This document shows positions 36,790 through 45,509 of a stretch of DNA of 64,000 nt, in pieces; the first letter of the stretch is position 1, and every line of letters starts with the position of its first letter. The notes below the pieces were generated by a model that did not search any database, was not told where the DNA came from, and saw only the letters and a program-made list of their open reading frames with translations. The position numbers were made by a program, and so were the translations under genes. The stretch lies in assembly GCF_027941955.1 (NCBI RefSeq), contig NZ_CP115960.1:496001-560000 (forward strand), in the 5' to 3' direction. This DNA is from Sphingomonas sp. 7/4-4. Lineage in GTDB: Bacteria; Pseudomonadota; Alphaproteobacteria; Sphingomonadales; Sphingomonadaceae.

Positions 36790-36825
36790 CCGCCGGGAGG
36801 AACTAGGGGGAGACCCTCCCGGCGG
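36790..36825 (-). terminator. strong hairpin between leader gene and pspA
   Basis: A perfect 11-base inverted repeat, CCGCCGGGAGG at 36790-36800 and CCTCCCGGCGG at 36815-36825, with a 14-base loop. It lies between the 35-codon first gene and pspA, with no T run after it. It may be an attenuator, an mRNA stabiliser or a processing site that sets the ratio of the leader protein to PspA. Confidence 0.6.
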
Positions 36826-36870
36826 GGTTCCGCTCACCAGGGCAGGTGCGCGGGGAGACTTCGTGGTGCC

Positions 36871-36978
36871 TCAGGCGATCGCCGGGCCCACCGCACCGGC
36901 CATCAGGACGGCGCTGGCGAGGAAGGCGATGGTGACTGCGACAAAGGCGTTGCGGACATTGGCTGCTTCGTAGGTCAT
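36871..36978 (-). CDS. 35-residue membrane protein, first gene of psp operon
   Basis: A short frame from ATG 36978: MTYEAANVRNAF followed by one helix (VAVTIAFLASAVLMAGAVGP) and the ending AIA. It is the first gene after the sigma-54 promoter and about 48 bases downstream of the predicted transcription start, with a GGGAAC ahead of the ATG as a weak ribosome site. It looks like a single-pass membrane micropeptide. I do not recognise it; co-expression with PspA suggests a role in membrane stress. Confidence 0.6.
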   Translation of the reverse strand: MTYEAANVRNAFVAVTIAFLASAVLMAGAVGPAIA

Positions 36979-37034
36979 GATCTTGTTCCCTGAACCTGGT
37001 GTTTTCGTGGCCCGTTACCGAGCTTGCCAACATC

Positions 37035-37052
37035 TTTGCAGGAGGCGTGCCA
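37035..37052 (-). promoter_or_regulatory. sigma-54 (-24/-12) promoter of the psp operon
   Basis: Read on the minus strand, 37052 to 37035 is TGGCACGCCTCCTGCAAA, with GG and GC exactly ten bases apart as in the consensus TGGCAC-N5-TTGCA. It faces the psp operon and lies opposite pspF, the expected enhancer-binding activator. Sequence from about 37060 to 37150 contains repeated TTGCC/GGCAA and CCATTTTTGCCATTCATCTG parts that could bind PspF. Strong by position and pattern. Confidence 0.85.
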
Positions 37053-37154
37053 ATTGCCCGAAACCGCAGAATTCCGCCATTTTTGCCATTCATCTGGCAT
37101 TCAGCCCCAACTTAGGACTTGCCAAGAGTTGGGAAAATTCGCCAAAGGTTTGGC

Positions 37155-38215
37155 ATGGAGCGCGCAACCCAGGTAATCGGCCAATCGGGGGCCTTTCTCG
37201 ACGCACTCGAGCGGGCCAGCCGCGCGGCGGCGCTCGACCGTCCGGTGCTCGTCATCGGCGAGCGCGGGACCGGCAAGGAGCTGGTCGCCGAACGCCTCCA
37301 CCGGCTGAGCCCGCGCTGGGACCAGCCGCTGATCGTGATGAACTGCGCGGCGCTTCCCGAGACGCTGATCGAGGCCGAATTGTTCGGACATGAATCCGGG
37401 GCGTTCACCGGCGCGACCAAGGCGCGCGCAGGGCGTTTCGAGGAGGCGCATCGGGGCACGCTGTTCCTCGACGAGCTCGGCACGCTGTCGATGGCGGCGC
37501 AGGAGCGGCTGCTGCGCGCAGTCGAATATGGCGAAGTCACGCGGATCGGCTCGTCGCGGCCGCTCCACGTCGATGTCCGCATCGTCGCGGCGACCAACGA
37601 GCATCTGCCCGAGAAGGTCGAGAAGGGAACGTTCCGCGCCGATTTGCTCGACCGGCTGTCGTTCGAAGTGGTCACCTTGCCCCCTTGCGGGCGCGGCGGG
37701 GGATATCGAAGTGCTCGCCGAATTCTTCGGGCGGCGCATGGCATCGGAAATCGGGCTGGCCGACTGGCCGGGCTGGGGCCCGAACGCACTCGATGCGCTG
37801 CTGACTTATGACTGGCCCGGCAATGTCCGCGAGCTGCGCAACGTGGTCGAGCGCGCGGTCTATCGCTGGGAGCGCGAGGGGCCGGTTGATCTCGATCGAG
37901 ATCGATCCGTTCAAGTCGCCGTTCCGGCCGCGAACCGCGGTTTCCCCTGCTTCGACACCCGCTGCCTCGACGCCGATCGTCGCGGTGGCGGCCGAAGAGG
38001 AGGCGCCGGCGGCGTTCGATGGCGGCACCGATTTCAAGACGCGAGTCAATGCCTTCGAGCGGCAGTTATTGGCGCGTGCGCTTGCCGAACACCGCTTCAA
38101 CCAGCGCTCGACCGCTGACTCACTGGGGCTGACCTACGACCAGCTCCGACATGCGCTCAAGCGGCACGAGCTGCTGGGAGCGGGGGCTGACCTCTTGCTC
38201 CCCTCCAGGGGTTAG
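37155..38215 (+). CDS. pspF: PspF sigma-54-dependent activator (three frameshifts)
   Basis: An enhancer-binding protein without an N-terminal regulatory domain, about 353 residues, as PspF should be. Walker A is VIGERGTGKE, the sigma-54 loop is ESGAFTGATKARAG, Walker B is TLFLDELG, and the C-terminus has a Fis-type helix-turn-helix (FNQRSTADSLGLTYDQLRHA). Frame changes are at 37680-37684, 37698-37702 (one base missing each) and about 37886 (one extra or two missing). It activates the divergent psp operon and is held back by PspA. It is the only such AAA+ gene here. Confidence 0.88.
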
Positions 38216-38628
38216 GCCGTATCGACATTCAAGAAACTGACTCCCTCCCTGCAAGGGAGGGGCTGGGGGTGGGTGCGAGCGTAGCGAGCCTCTTCTTCCG
38301 GTCGACAAAAGGAAAAGGCAGGGGGATCTTTTCCACGCACCCCTAGGGCGTACCGGCATTCAGCCCATACTTCCCTCGCCCCCTGCAAGGGGAGAGGGTT
38401 GCGCAGACTTAGGTTTTGCGAAGCAAAGCCTTAGTCGGAGCTGGGTGAGGGTGCGGCCGCAAAGCGGCCGCGCGGAGCTTCGCTCCGCTCTACCCTCACC
38501 AAGCTGCGCTAGGCAGCAAGCTGCCAAGCTTCGCTATCCTCTCCCCTATCAAGGGGAGAGGGAGTTTTAGGTTGAATGTCGGTACAGCCTAACCCCTCCC
38601 TGACAGGGAGGAGGGGTTTTGTGGGCCC
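38216..38628. repeat. composite inverted-repeat region without genes
   Basis: About 410 bases between pspF and the PuuD-like gene hold no credible gene. They are made of nested palindromic modules: CCCTCCCTGCAAGGGAGGGG near 38240, CTTCGCTCCG-type and GCGGCCGCAAAGCGGCCGC arms, CTCGCCCCCTGCAAGGGGAG near 38380 and CTCTCCCCTATCAAGGGGAG near 38540. A short motif (TAGGCCGTATCGACATTCAA at 38213, a variant near 38345, and an inverted variant near 38572) marks the module edges. It looks like a mosaic of REP-type elements of the same family as those at 40003 and 57178. Confidence 0.75.
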
Positions 38629-39192
38629 TCAATGATAATTCGTCATCGCCAGCAGCATCGGCAGCGAGAGCAGCACGTTGAGACGTGAGGCGATCATCGC
38701 GGCCTTGGCGGCTTTCGCCTTGGTGGCGTCGTCGGCCTCGACCAGTCCGAGCGCCTTTTTCTGGTTGGGCCAGATGATGAACCAGACATTGGCCGCCATC
38801 ACCAGCGCCAGCCACATGCCGATGCCGATCAGCCGGGCGTTCTCGCGCAGCAGCAATGCGTCCTCGAGCTCATTGTAGAGCCAGGCGAGGATCAGTCCGG
38901 TGACCACCGTCAGCAACGCCGCCCAGCGGAAGAAGAACAGGGCCTTGGGTGCGATGAATTTCGATATGCCGGGTTTCAGCTCGGCCGGGATTTTGGGCAT
39001 GGTCGGGATCTGGACGAAGTTGAAATAATAAAGCAGCCCGATCCAGGTGATCCCGAAAAAGACATGGAGCCACTGGAACACGCCGTTCCACAAGCCCAGC
39101 GGCGGATTGAAATAGGGCGCGAACATCAGCCCGATCGCCAGCACGAGGCTGACCGCGAGCACCGCGTGCAGATTGCCGAAAAACTTGTCCAT
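38629..39192 (-). CDS. urate hydroxylase PuuD-domain-like membrane protein
   Basis: A 187-residue membrane protein from ATG 39192, with five hydrophobic helices. LWNGVFQWLHVFFGITWIGLL and YYFNFVQIP resemble the membrane domain of PuuD-type urate hydroxylases, which carry histidines in the helices and a C-terminal cytochrome c. Here no CxxCH is present, so it is the membrane domain alone, as commonly annotated in sphingomonads. Urate oxidation is therefore doubtful. It is divergent from sodB. Confidence 0.7.
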   Translation of the reverse strand: MDKFFGNLHAVLAVSLVLAIGLMFAPYFNPPLGLWNGVFQWLHVFFGITWIGLLYYFNFVQIPTMPKIPAELKPGISKFIAPKALFFFRWAALLTVVTGLILAWLYNELEDALLLRENARLIGIGMWLALVMAANVWFIIWPNQKKALGLVEADDATKAKAAKAAMIASRLNVLLSLPMLLAMTNYH

Positions 39193-39373
39193 GTGGCTGC
39201 TCCCTCGATTTGCGGCGCCGATTGCCCCCGGCGCCGCGCACGCCAGCTTATGATCGGAATTTTCGTTTGTCACACGCAATGAAATTTGCGGGACAGGATG
39301 GGATTTTCGGGGCTAGGGGGACCGCTTCCCGCCGCGGTTCGTTGGGCGGGTGAACCGAACACGGAGTATCCCC

Positions 39374-39994
39374 ATGGCTTTCGAACTTCCCGCGCTGCCC
39401 TATGACAAGGGTGCGCTCGCCCCGCACATGTCGGCGGAGACGCTCGAATTCCACCACGGCAAGCATCACAAGGCCTATGTCGACAAGACCAACGGCTTCG
39501 TGACCGAAAAGGGCCTCGAGGGCCTGAAGCTGTCCGAGGTCATCCAGAAGGCCAAGGAAACCGGCGACAAGGGCCTGTTCAACAACTCCGCCCAGGTGTG
39601 GAACCACAGCTTCTTCTGGCAGTGCCTGAGCCCGGAGAAGCAGGCGCCGACCGGCAAGCTCGCCGATCTGATCAACGACGGCTTCGGTTCGGCCGACGCG
39701 CTGGTGAAGCAGCTCGTGACCGAATCGACCAACCATTTCGCCAGCGGCTGGGGCTGGCTGGTGCTCGACGGCGGCAAGCTCAAGGTGACGTCGCTGCACG
39801 ATGCCGACACGCCCGTGGTGTATGACGGCATGTTGCCGCTGCTGACCATCGACGTGTGGGAACACGCTTATTACGTCGATTACCGCAATGCGCGCCCGGC
39901 CTATCTCGACGCGGTTTCCGCGAACCTGATCAACTGGGAATTCGTCGCGCAGAACCTCGACGGGGCAGGCGTCAGCCGCGCCGATCAGGGCTGA
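39374..39994 (+). CDS. sodB: superoxide dismutase, Fe-type
   Basis: A 206-residue Fe/Mn superoxide dismutase. The four metal ligands lie in EFHHGKHHKAYVDK, QVWNHSFFW and DVWEHAYYVDY. The NSAQVWNHSFFWQCLSP stretch favours the iron form. It converts superoxide to hydrogen peroxide and oxygen in the cytoplasm. It is transcribed alone with a 180-base upstream gap shared with the divergent PuuD-like gene and is followed by an inverted repeat that can act as terminator. Confidence 0.95.
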   Translation: MAFELPALPYDKGALAPHMSAETLEFHHGKHHKAYVDKTNGFVTEKGLEGLKLSEVIQKAKETGDKGLFNNSAQVWNHSFFWQCLSPEKQAPTGKLADLINDGFGSADALVKQLVTESTNHFASGWGWLVLDGGKLKVTSLHDADTPVVYDGMLPLLTIDVWEHAYYVDYRNARPAYLDAVSANLINWEFVAQNLDGAGVSRADQG

Positions 39995-40002
39995 TCTTCT
40001 TT

Positions 40003-40140
40003 CCCTCTCCCCTTGTGGGAGAGGGAGGGAGCCGATGAAATCGGCGGAAGGGTGAGGGGAGTGAGTCTTGATAGACGTCCCCTCATCCTTCCCACTCGCT
40101 TCGCGAGCGGGCCCCTTCCTTCTCCCACAAGGGGAGAAGG
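40003..40140. repeat. inverted repeat flanking a short spacer
   Basis: CCCTCTCCCCTTGTGGGAGA at 40003 and CCTTCTCCCACAAGGGGAGA at 40118 are inverted copies, each also palindromic, separated by about 90 bases containing smaller palindromes (GATGAAATC, CGCTTCGCGAGCG). It lies between the convergent sodB and yciB genes and probably serves as a bidirectional terminator. It belongs to the same family as 38216-38628. Confidence 0.8.
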
Positions 40141-40148
40141 AGTTCTTC

Positions 40149-40772
40149 TCACCCCTCCGGCGGGAGCGGCGCATCCTCGGGCTTCTCGAGCTGAAGGCCG
40201 TGCTTGAGCAGCATGGGGATGTTGAGCATCGCGAAGACCAGGGTCATCGGGATGACCGCCCAGGTCTTGAAGCTGACCCATTGGTCCCAGGTCAGCACCT
40301 GGCGCATGACTTCGTTGAGCACCGCCATCGCGAGGAAGAAGCCGGTCCAGTTGATCGTCAGCAGCCGCCAGCCCCTGGCCGACAATCCCGGATAGGCGGT
40401 CTCCAGCAGCATCTGGAGCAGGGGCTTCCTGGTGATCAGGCCGTAGCCCAGGATCACCGCGAACATCGTGTAGACGATCGTCGGCTTCATCTGGATGAAG
40501 GCTTCGTTGTGGAAATAGATGGTGAGCGCGCCGAAGGGCAGCACCAGGGCGGCGGTGATCCACAGCATCGGCGAGATGTGCTTCGCCTTCCACCACGACA
40601 ATAGCATCGCGGCCACCATCGCGGCCATGAACGCGCCGGTCGCGGCGATGACCCGCTGGATTTGAAGACCGGGTGCATAGGCGTTGACGAGGAAGAACAC
40701 CGCCAGCGGACCGAAATCGATCAGCATGCGCAGGCCCGGCGAAGGGGCGGGACGGGGGTTGGACTGGTTCAT
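40149..40772 (-). CDS. yciB: inner-membrane septation protein YciB/IspA
   Basis: A 207-residue protein with five to six hydrophobic helices and the YciB family patterns LLIDFGPLAVFFLVN-like at the N-terminus (here MLIDFGPLAVFFLVN) and NWTGFFLAMAVLNEVM in the middle. YciB affects cell envelope biogenesis and septation. Its position next to ftsY is common in alphaproteobacteria. The tail LEKPEDAPLPPEG is polar. Confidence 0.9.
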   Translation of the reverse strand: MNQSNPRPAPSPGLRMLIDFGPLAVFFLVNAYAPGLQIQRVIAATGAFMAAMVAAMLLSWWKAKHISPMLWITAALVLPFGALTIYFHNEAFIQMKPTIVYTMFAVILGYGLITRKPLLQMLLETAYPGLSARGWRLLTINWTGFFLAMAVLNEVMRQVLTWDQWVSFKTWAVIPMTLVFAMLNIPMLLKHGLQLEKPEDAPLPPEG

Positions 40773-40862
40773 GTTTGCTTCCGTTCGCCCTGAGCTTGTC
40801 GAAGGGCCGTCCTTCTGCTCGCCGGGAATAAAGGGGTAAAGCGGGCCTTCGACAACCCCGGA

Positions 40863-41815
40863 TCAGGTCCGGGGCGAACGGGGAGAGGTGAGTTCCTCTA
40901 CCCCCGCGATGATGCGCGCCACTTCGTTGGCGTCGAACGGGCGCAGGTCGTCGACCTTTTCGCCCACTCCGATCGCATGGATGGGGAGGCCGTATTTCTC
41001 GGCGGCGGCCACCAGGACGCCCCCTCGCGCGGTTCCGTCCAATTTGGTCATGACGAGGCCGGTGACGCCGGCGACTTCCTTGAACACTTCGATCTGGCTG
41101 AGCGCGTTCTGGCCGGTGGTGGCGTCGAGCACGAGGACGACATCGTGGGGCGATGCCGGGTTGAGCCGGCCGAGCACGCGGCGGATCTTGGCCAGCTCGT
41201 CCATCAGTTCGCGCTTGTTCTGGAGGCGGCCGGCGGTGTCGACGATCAGCACGTCGATGCCGGTCGCAGTCGCCTGCTTGACGGCTTCGAAGACGATGCC
41301 GGCGGCATCGCCGCCCTCGGGGCCGGTGACGATCGGCACGCCGATCCGCTCGGCCCAGGTCTTGAGCTGGCCGATCGCGGCAGCGCGGAACGTGTCTCCC
41401 GCGGCGAGCATCACGCCGTAATCCTGCTCGATCAGCAGATTGGCGAGCTTGGCGATGGTGGTGGTCTTGCCACTGCCGTTGACGCCGATGACGAGGATCA
41501 CCTGCGGGCGCGGGAAGGCCTCGATCTCGAGATGCTTCGCGACGGGTGCGAGCGCCTTCTCGATCTCCTCGGCGACGACGAGGCGGATGCCCAGCTCTTC
41601 CATGTTGCGCTCATATTGGCCCTCGGCGAGGCGCGCGCGGACGCGCGCGGCGGTGGCGGGGCCGAGGTCGGAGGCGATCAGCGCCTCCTCGATATCGTCG
41701 AGCGTCGCTTCGTCGAGCCGCGCGCCGGAGAGGCCGGCGAGGTTGCCGAGCAACTTGTCCGAGGTTTTCTTGAAGCCGCCGAGCAGCCGATCGTGCCACG
41801 AGGAGTGGTGCTCAT
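40863..41815 (-). CDS. ftsY: signal recognition particle receptor FtsY (one frameshift)
   Basis: An SRP-receptor GTPase of 317 residues. The N domain begins (after repair) with WHDRLLGGFKKTSDKLLGNL; G motifs are GVNGSGKTTTIAKLA, DTFRAAAIGQL, DTAGRLQNK and TKLDGTARGG. It lacks the long acidic A domain of the E. coli protein, as usual for this group. ATG 41815 joins the body after adding one base at 41802-41803. The start overlaps the mtaB stop. It docks ribosome-SRP complexes at the membrane with Ffh, whose gene is also in the window. Confidence 0.92.
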
Positions 41816-43035
41816 GCGATCAGCTTTCCGTCCTGCACGGCCTTGATGGTAACGGTCACGATGTCTCCAACTTCGGAATGCGGCATGCGGACTTCGGCGA
41901 AATTGCCGGCATGGCCGCGATCGCCGGGGCGCTCTACCAGCACTTGCTGCGCGCTGCCTATCAGGCTTTGCAGCCAGCGCGAACGGCGCGTTGCGGCGGC
42001 TTCGCGAAGACGGGCGGCGCGGGCCTTGACGATCTCGGGTGCGACTTGCGGCATGCGCGCGGCGGGGGTGCCGGCACGGGGGCTGTAGGGGAAGATGTGG
42101 GGGTGAACCACGTCGCAGTCTTCGAGCAATGCGAGGGTATTGGCGAACATCGCTTCGGTTTCGGTCGGGAAGCCGGCGATCAGGTCGGCGCCGACGGCGA
42201 TTTCGGGGCGAGCGGTCTTGAGGCGTTCGACCAATGCGATGCTCTCGGCGCGATTGTGGCGGCGCTTCATCCGCTTGAGGATCATGTCGTCGCCGGCCTG
42301 GAGCGAGAGGTGGACGTGCGGCTGGAGGCGCGGCTCCTGCGTGAGCAAGGCGAACAGGCGGTCGTCGATCTCGATACCGTCGAGCGAGGAAAGACGCAGC
42401 CGGTGGAGTTGGGGTACATGCGTCAGGATGCGCTCGACCAATTGGCCGAGGCTGGGCGCGCCGGGGAGGTCGGGGCCGTAGCTGGTGAGATCGACGCCGG
42501 TGAGCACGATCTCGGCGTGGTTTTCGGCGAGCGCGGCGATGCGGTCGATCACGGCACCCGCGGGCACCGAACGGCTGTTGCCGCGGCCAAAGGGTATCAC
42601 GCAAAATGTACACCGATGTTGACACCCATTCTGCACCTCAACAAACGCCCGGGCGTGGGTGGAGAAGCTCGCGGCGAGATGCGGCGCAGTCTCGCGGACG
42701 GCCATGATGTTTTGGACGAGAACGGCCTCGTGAGCCTGCCAGGCTTCTGGCGAGAGTTTCTCGGCATTGCCGATGACGCGATTCACTTCGGGCATCGCCG
42801 CGAAGCCGGCGGGATCGATCTGCGCTGCGCAGCCGGTGACGACGAGTTCGGCATCCGGCTTTTCGCGACGGGCGCGGCGGATCGCTTGACGGGTCTGCTT
42901 GACCGCTTCGTTGGTTACCGCACAGCTGTTCACCACGATCGTGTCACGCCCCGCCAGCAGCGCACGGATCGACTCGCCCTCGGCAAGGTTGAGGCGGCAA
43001 CCCATATTGATGATCTGAGGAGAGGAGATCGGCAT
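41812..43035 (-). CDS. mtaB: tRNA methylthiotransferase MtaB-like (radical SAM)
   Basis: A 407-residue MiaB/RimO-family enzyme. The UPF0004 N-terminal domain has cysteines in INMGCRLN, VNSCAVTN and VTGCAAQ. The radical SAM motif is CQHRCTFC, followed by GRGNSRS. A TRAM-like C-terminus ends the protein. MtaB adds the methylthio group to t6A37 in tRNA. It is divergent from the DUF924 gene and coupled to ftsY by a four-base overlap. Confidence 0.92.
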   Translation of the reverse strand: MPISSPQIINMGCRLNLAEGESIRALLAGRDTIVVNSCAVTNEAVKQTRQAIRRARREKPDAELVVTGCAAQIDPAGFAAMPEVNRVIGNAEKLSPEAWQAHEAVLVQNIMAVRETAPHLAASFSTHARAFVEVQNGCQHRCTFCVIPFGRGNSRSVPAGAVIDRIAALAENHAEIVLTGVDLTSYGPDLPGAPSLGQLVERILTHVPQLHRLRLSSLDGIEIDDRLFALLTQEPRLQPHVHLSLQAGDDMILKRMKRRHNRAESIALVERLKTARPEIAVGADLIAGFPTETEAMFANTLALLEDCDVVHPHIFPYSPRAGTPAARMPQVAPEIVKARAARLREAAATRRSRWLQSLIGSAQQVLVERPGDRGHAGNFAEVRMPHSEVGDIVTVTIKAVQDGKLIA

Positions 43036-43076
43036 TGGCGAGCGATCTAGGGTCGACGGCGTCGGAAGTCCACGTG

Positions 43077-43613
43077 ATGGCCGAGGAAGTGCTCGGCTTC
43101 TGGTTCGAGGGGCTGATGCCCGAGCAATGGTTCGCGAAGTCCGACGAGCTCGATCGGGAGATTGGCACGCGCTTCGAAAGCCTGCGCCGAGAGGTGCTGG
43201 AGAGCAGTGCCGCCGGCTGGCGCGACGACCCGCGGACGTTGCTCGCGGCGGTGATCCTGCTCGACCAGTTCAGCCGCAATGTGCATCGCGGCACGCCCCA
43301 GGCGTTCGCCGCCGATCCGCTCGCGCAGGAACTGGCGAGCCTCGCGGTCGAGCGCGGCTGGGACCGCGATATGACGCCGGAGCAGCGCCAGTTCCTCTAT
43401 CTCCCGTTCGAACATGCCGAGAGCCGCGAACTGCAGGCAGTGAGCCTCAGCTGCTACGGGGCGCTGGGGCAGGAGGAAGCGCTGGAATATGCGCGGCAGC
43501 ACGCCGAAGTGATCGCGCGCTACGGACGGTTTCCGAGCCGCAACGCGGCGCTGGGGCGTGAGTCGACGGCGGAGGAGAAGGCGTATCTGGCCAAGCCGGG
43601 GGCTGGTTGGTGA
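43077..43613 (+). CDS. DUF924 family protein
   Basis: A 178-residue protein with the DUF924 pattern: VLGFWFEGLMPEQWFAKSDE at the start, LLDQFSRNVHRGTPQAFA in the middle and YLPFEHAESRELQ. The family is cytoplasmic, all-helical (TPR-like) and of unknown function. ATG 43077 is preferred; a TTG at 43035 overlaps the mtaB start and adds residues not typical of the family. A REP pair follows. Confidence 0.85.
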   Translation: MAEEVLGFWFEGLMPEQWFAKSDELDREIGTRFESLRREVLESSAAGWRDDPRTLLAAVILLDQFSRNVHRGTPQAFAADPLAQELASLAVERGWDRDMTPEQRQFLYLPFEHAESRELQAVSLSCYGALGQEEALEYARQHAEVIARYGRFPSRNAALGRESTAEEKAYLAKPGAGW

Positions 43614-43617
43614 CTCC

Positions 43618-43698
43618 CGTCATCCCGGCGAAGGTCGGGCCTCGTGCCATGTCCCGTTCGCTTGCCGCCTGAGATTCCGGCCTTCGCCGGGATGACGG
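43618..43698. repeat. REP-like palindrome pair
   Basis: CGTCATCCCGGCGAAGGTCG at 43618 and its inverted partner ending CTTCGCCGGGATGACGG at 43698, separated by about 35 bases. It lies exactly between the convergent DUF924 and GGDEF-EAL genes. Same family as elements at 33236, 60599 and 63463. Confidence 0.85.
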
Positions 43699-45324
43699 TT
43701 AACCGACGAGGCGTTGGTCCGTGACTGCCACCGGCGCTTCGACCGGGCTCGAATGGCGGAGCAGGCGGCGTTCGGCGAGCAGGCGGCGGACGCCCGCGGT
43801 CGAGAGCGGCTTGCCGTAGTGCCAGCCCTGCGCCTTGGCGCAGCCGAGCGCGCGGAGTCGTTCCTCGATGGCCGCATCCTCGACACCCTCGGCGGTGATC
43901 GGCAGGTTCAGGCTGTCGCCGAGGCTGATGATCGCATTGACGATCGCCGCCGAATCCGCGCTCTGGTTCAGGGACATGATGAAGCTCTTGTCGATCTTGA
44001 TGCGATCGAAGGGCAATGCGCGCAGATGGGCGAGCGACGAATAGCCGGTGCCGAAATCGTCGAGCGCGAGCTGCACGCCTTGATTCTTGAGGCTGCCGAC
44101 GATCGACTGGGCCAGCGCGAGATTGTCGAACAATGCGCTCTCGGTGATCTCGACCTCGAGACGATTGGCGGGGAAGCCGGTCTCGGTGAGCACCTTGATC
44201 ACCTTTTGCGCCAGCCAGGCGTCGCGCAGCTGCCAGGGCGAGATGTTGACCGAGACGCTGAGCGAGGGGTCCCAGTCGCGTGCCGCGAGGAACGCCTGCC
44301 GCATGATCGACAGCGAGAGCTCGCCGATCATGCCGGTTTCCTCGGCGATCGGAATGAACAATTCGGGGCTGATCGTGCCGCGCGTCGGATGCTCCCAGCG
44401 CGCGAGCACTTCGAAGCCGTACAGGTGCCCGGTCGAAAGATCGATCTGCTGCTCGAAATAGGGGACGATTTCCTGCCGCGGGATCGCGAGGCGCAGGCCC
44501 GATTCGAGATCGTTGCGAGTCTGCAGCTCGCGCTCCATCGACTGATCGAACCAGGCGAAACGGTTCCGGCCGGCCTTCTTGGCCTGGTACATCGCGATGT
44601 CCGCGGCGCGCATCAACGCGTCGATGCCGGTGCAGTCGAAGTCCGAGCGGGCGATGCCGAGCGAACAGCTGATGTGGAGGCGCAAACCCTCTGCCTCGAA
44701 TGGCTGGGCCATACGGCTGATCAGTTTCTCGGCGATGCGCTCGACTGTCGAGGGATCGTCGCCGTCGAACAGGAAGCCGCAGGCGAATTCGTCGCCGCCC
44801 AGCCGCGCGGTGAGTGCGATCGGCGGCATGAAATGCGCGATCTCGCCGGCGACGGTGCGGAGCAGCGCGTCGCCCACGGCATGGCCGTGCATGTCGTTGA
44901 TCGTTTTGAAATGATCGAGGTCGAGCATCACCAGCGCCATCGCCTTGCGGCGGCGCTGGGCACGAACGAACATCGCGGCGCCTTCCTCGGCGAGGCTGCG
45001 GCGATTGAGGAAGCCCGTCAGCGGATCGCGGCTGGCGAGCTGCTGGGCGCGCTCTTCCGCTGCGGCGCGGATCTGGAGCTCCCGGTGGAGCGCGGAATGG
45101 CGGCGCCAGCCGAACAGGATCAGCGCGACGTTGAGCAGAAGTGCAATCACCAGCGGCTGCGCCGGCGGCTCGGCGCCCTGGAAATAATGCTGCAGCGACT
45201 GGGACAGCACTGCGCTGCCGATGCCCACGAACAGCAGGATCGCGGTGACGCTGATTGCGCCCGTGACCACGCTGGTGGGCGGAGCGCGGTCTTGCATCAT
45301 GTCTTCCTCGAAATCTCGCGACAT
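43699..45324 (-). CDS. membrane GGDEF-EAL cyclic-di-GMP protein
   Basis: A 541-residue protein. Two N-terminal membrane helices (about residues 20-40 and 55-75) are followed by a GGDEF domain with RLGGDEFACGF intact and an EAL domain with YGFEVLARWEHP (EVL instead of EAL), DFGTGYSSL and ITAEGVE present. Both cyclic-di-GMP synthesis and breakdown are therefore possible. No periplasmic sensor is visible beyond the short membrane part. ATG 45324 is used, though the ATG pair at 45297/45300 could also serve. Monocistronic. Confidence 0.9.
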   Translation of the reverse strand: MSRDFEEDMMQDRAPPTSVVTGAISVTAILLFVGIGSAVLSQSLQHYFQGAEPPAQPLVIALLLNVALILFGWRRHSALHRELQIRAAAEERAQQLASRDPLTGFLNRRSLAEEGAAMFVRAQRRRKAMALVMLDLDHFKTINDMHGHAVGDALLRTVAGEIAHFMPPIALTARLGGDEFACGFLFDGDDPSTVERIAEKLISRMAQPFEAEGLRLHISCSLGIARSDFDCTGIDALMRAADIAMYQAKKAGRNRFAWFDQSMERELQTRNDLESGLRLAIPRQEIVPYFEQQIDLSTGHLYGFEVLARWEHPTRGTISPELFIPIAEETGMIGELSLSIMRQAFLAARDWDPSLSVSVNISPWQLRDAWLAQKVIKVLTETGFPANRLEVEITESALFDNLALAQSIVGSLKNQGVQLALDDFGTGYSSLAHLRALPFDRIKIDKSFIMSLNQSADSAAIVNAIISLGDSLNLPITAEGVEDAAIEERLRALGCAKAQGWHYGKPLSTAGVRRLLAERRLLRHSSPVEAPVAVTDQRLVG

Positions 45325-45509
45325 GGCCGACGCACGCCCCCTAAACGATAACGCGTGTTTTCGCTGTTGAGGGTGTAGATCGGGTTAAACACGGAGCTTT
45401 CCGAAACCTTACCGTGGCGCGAGGTGCGAGGTTGCGCTTCGCATCATCTGCCGCTATGTGCGCCTCCGACCGTTCCCGTGGAACGCGAACATTGTGCGCC
45501 CCGAGGGTG

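Noticed and set aside
37152..37167. A second GG-N10-GC pattern on the plus strand at the pspF start
   Set aside because: It overlaps the first codons of pspF, so it cannot be its promoter, and it lacks the rest of the sigma-54 consensus.
38216..38628. Repeat-rich stretch considered as a CRISPR array
   Set aside because: The repeats are palindromic modules of different lengths with no regular spacers, and no cas genes are nearby.
43714..45351. Open frame of about 545 codons opposite the GGDEF-EAL gene
   Set aside because: Antisense shadow of a gene with intact GGDEF and EAL motifs; composition is unlike a protein.
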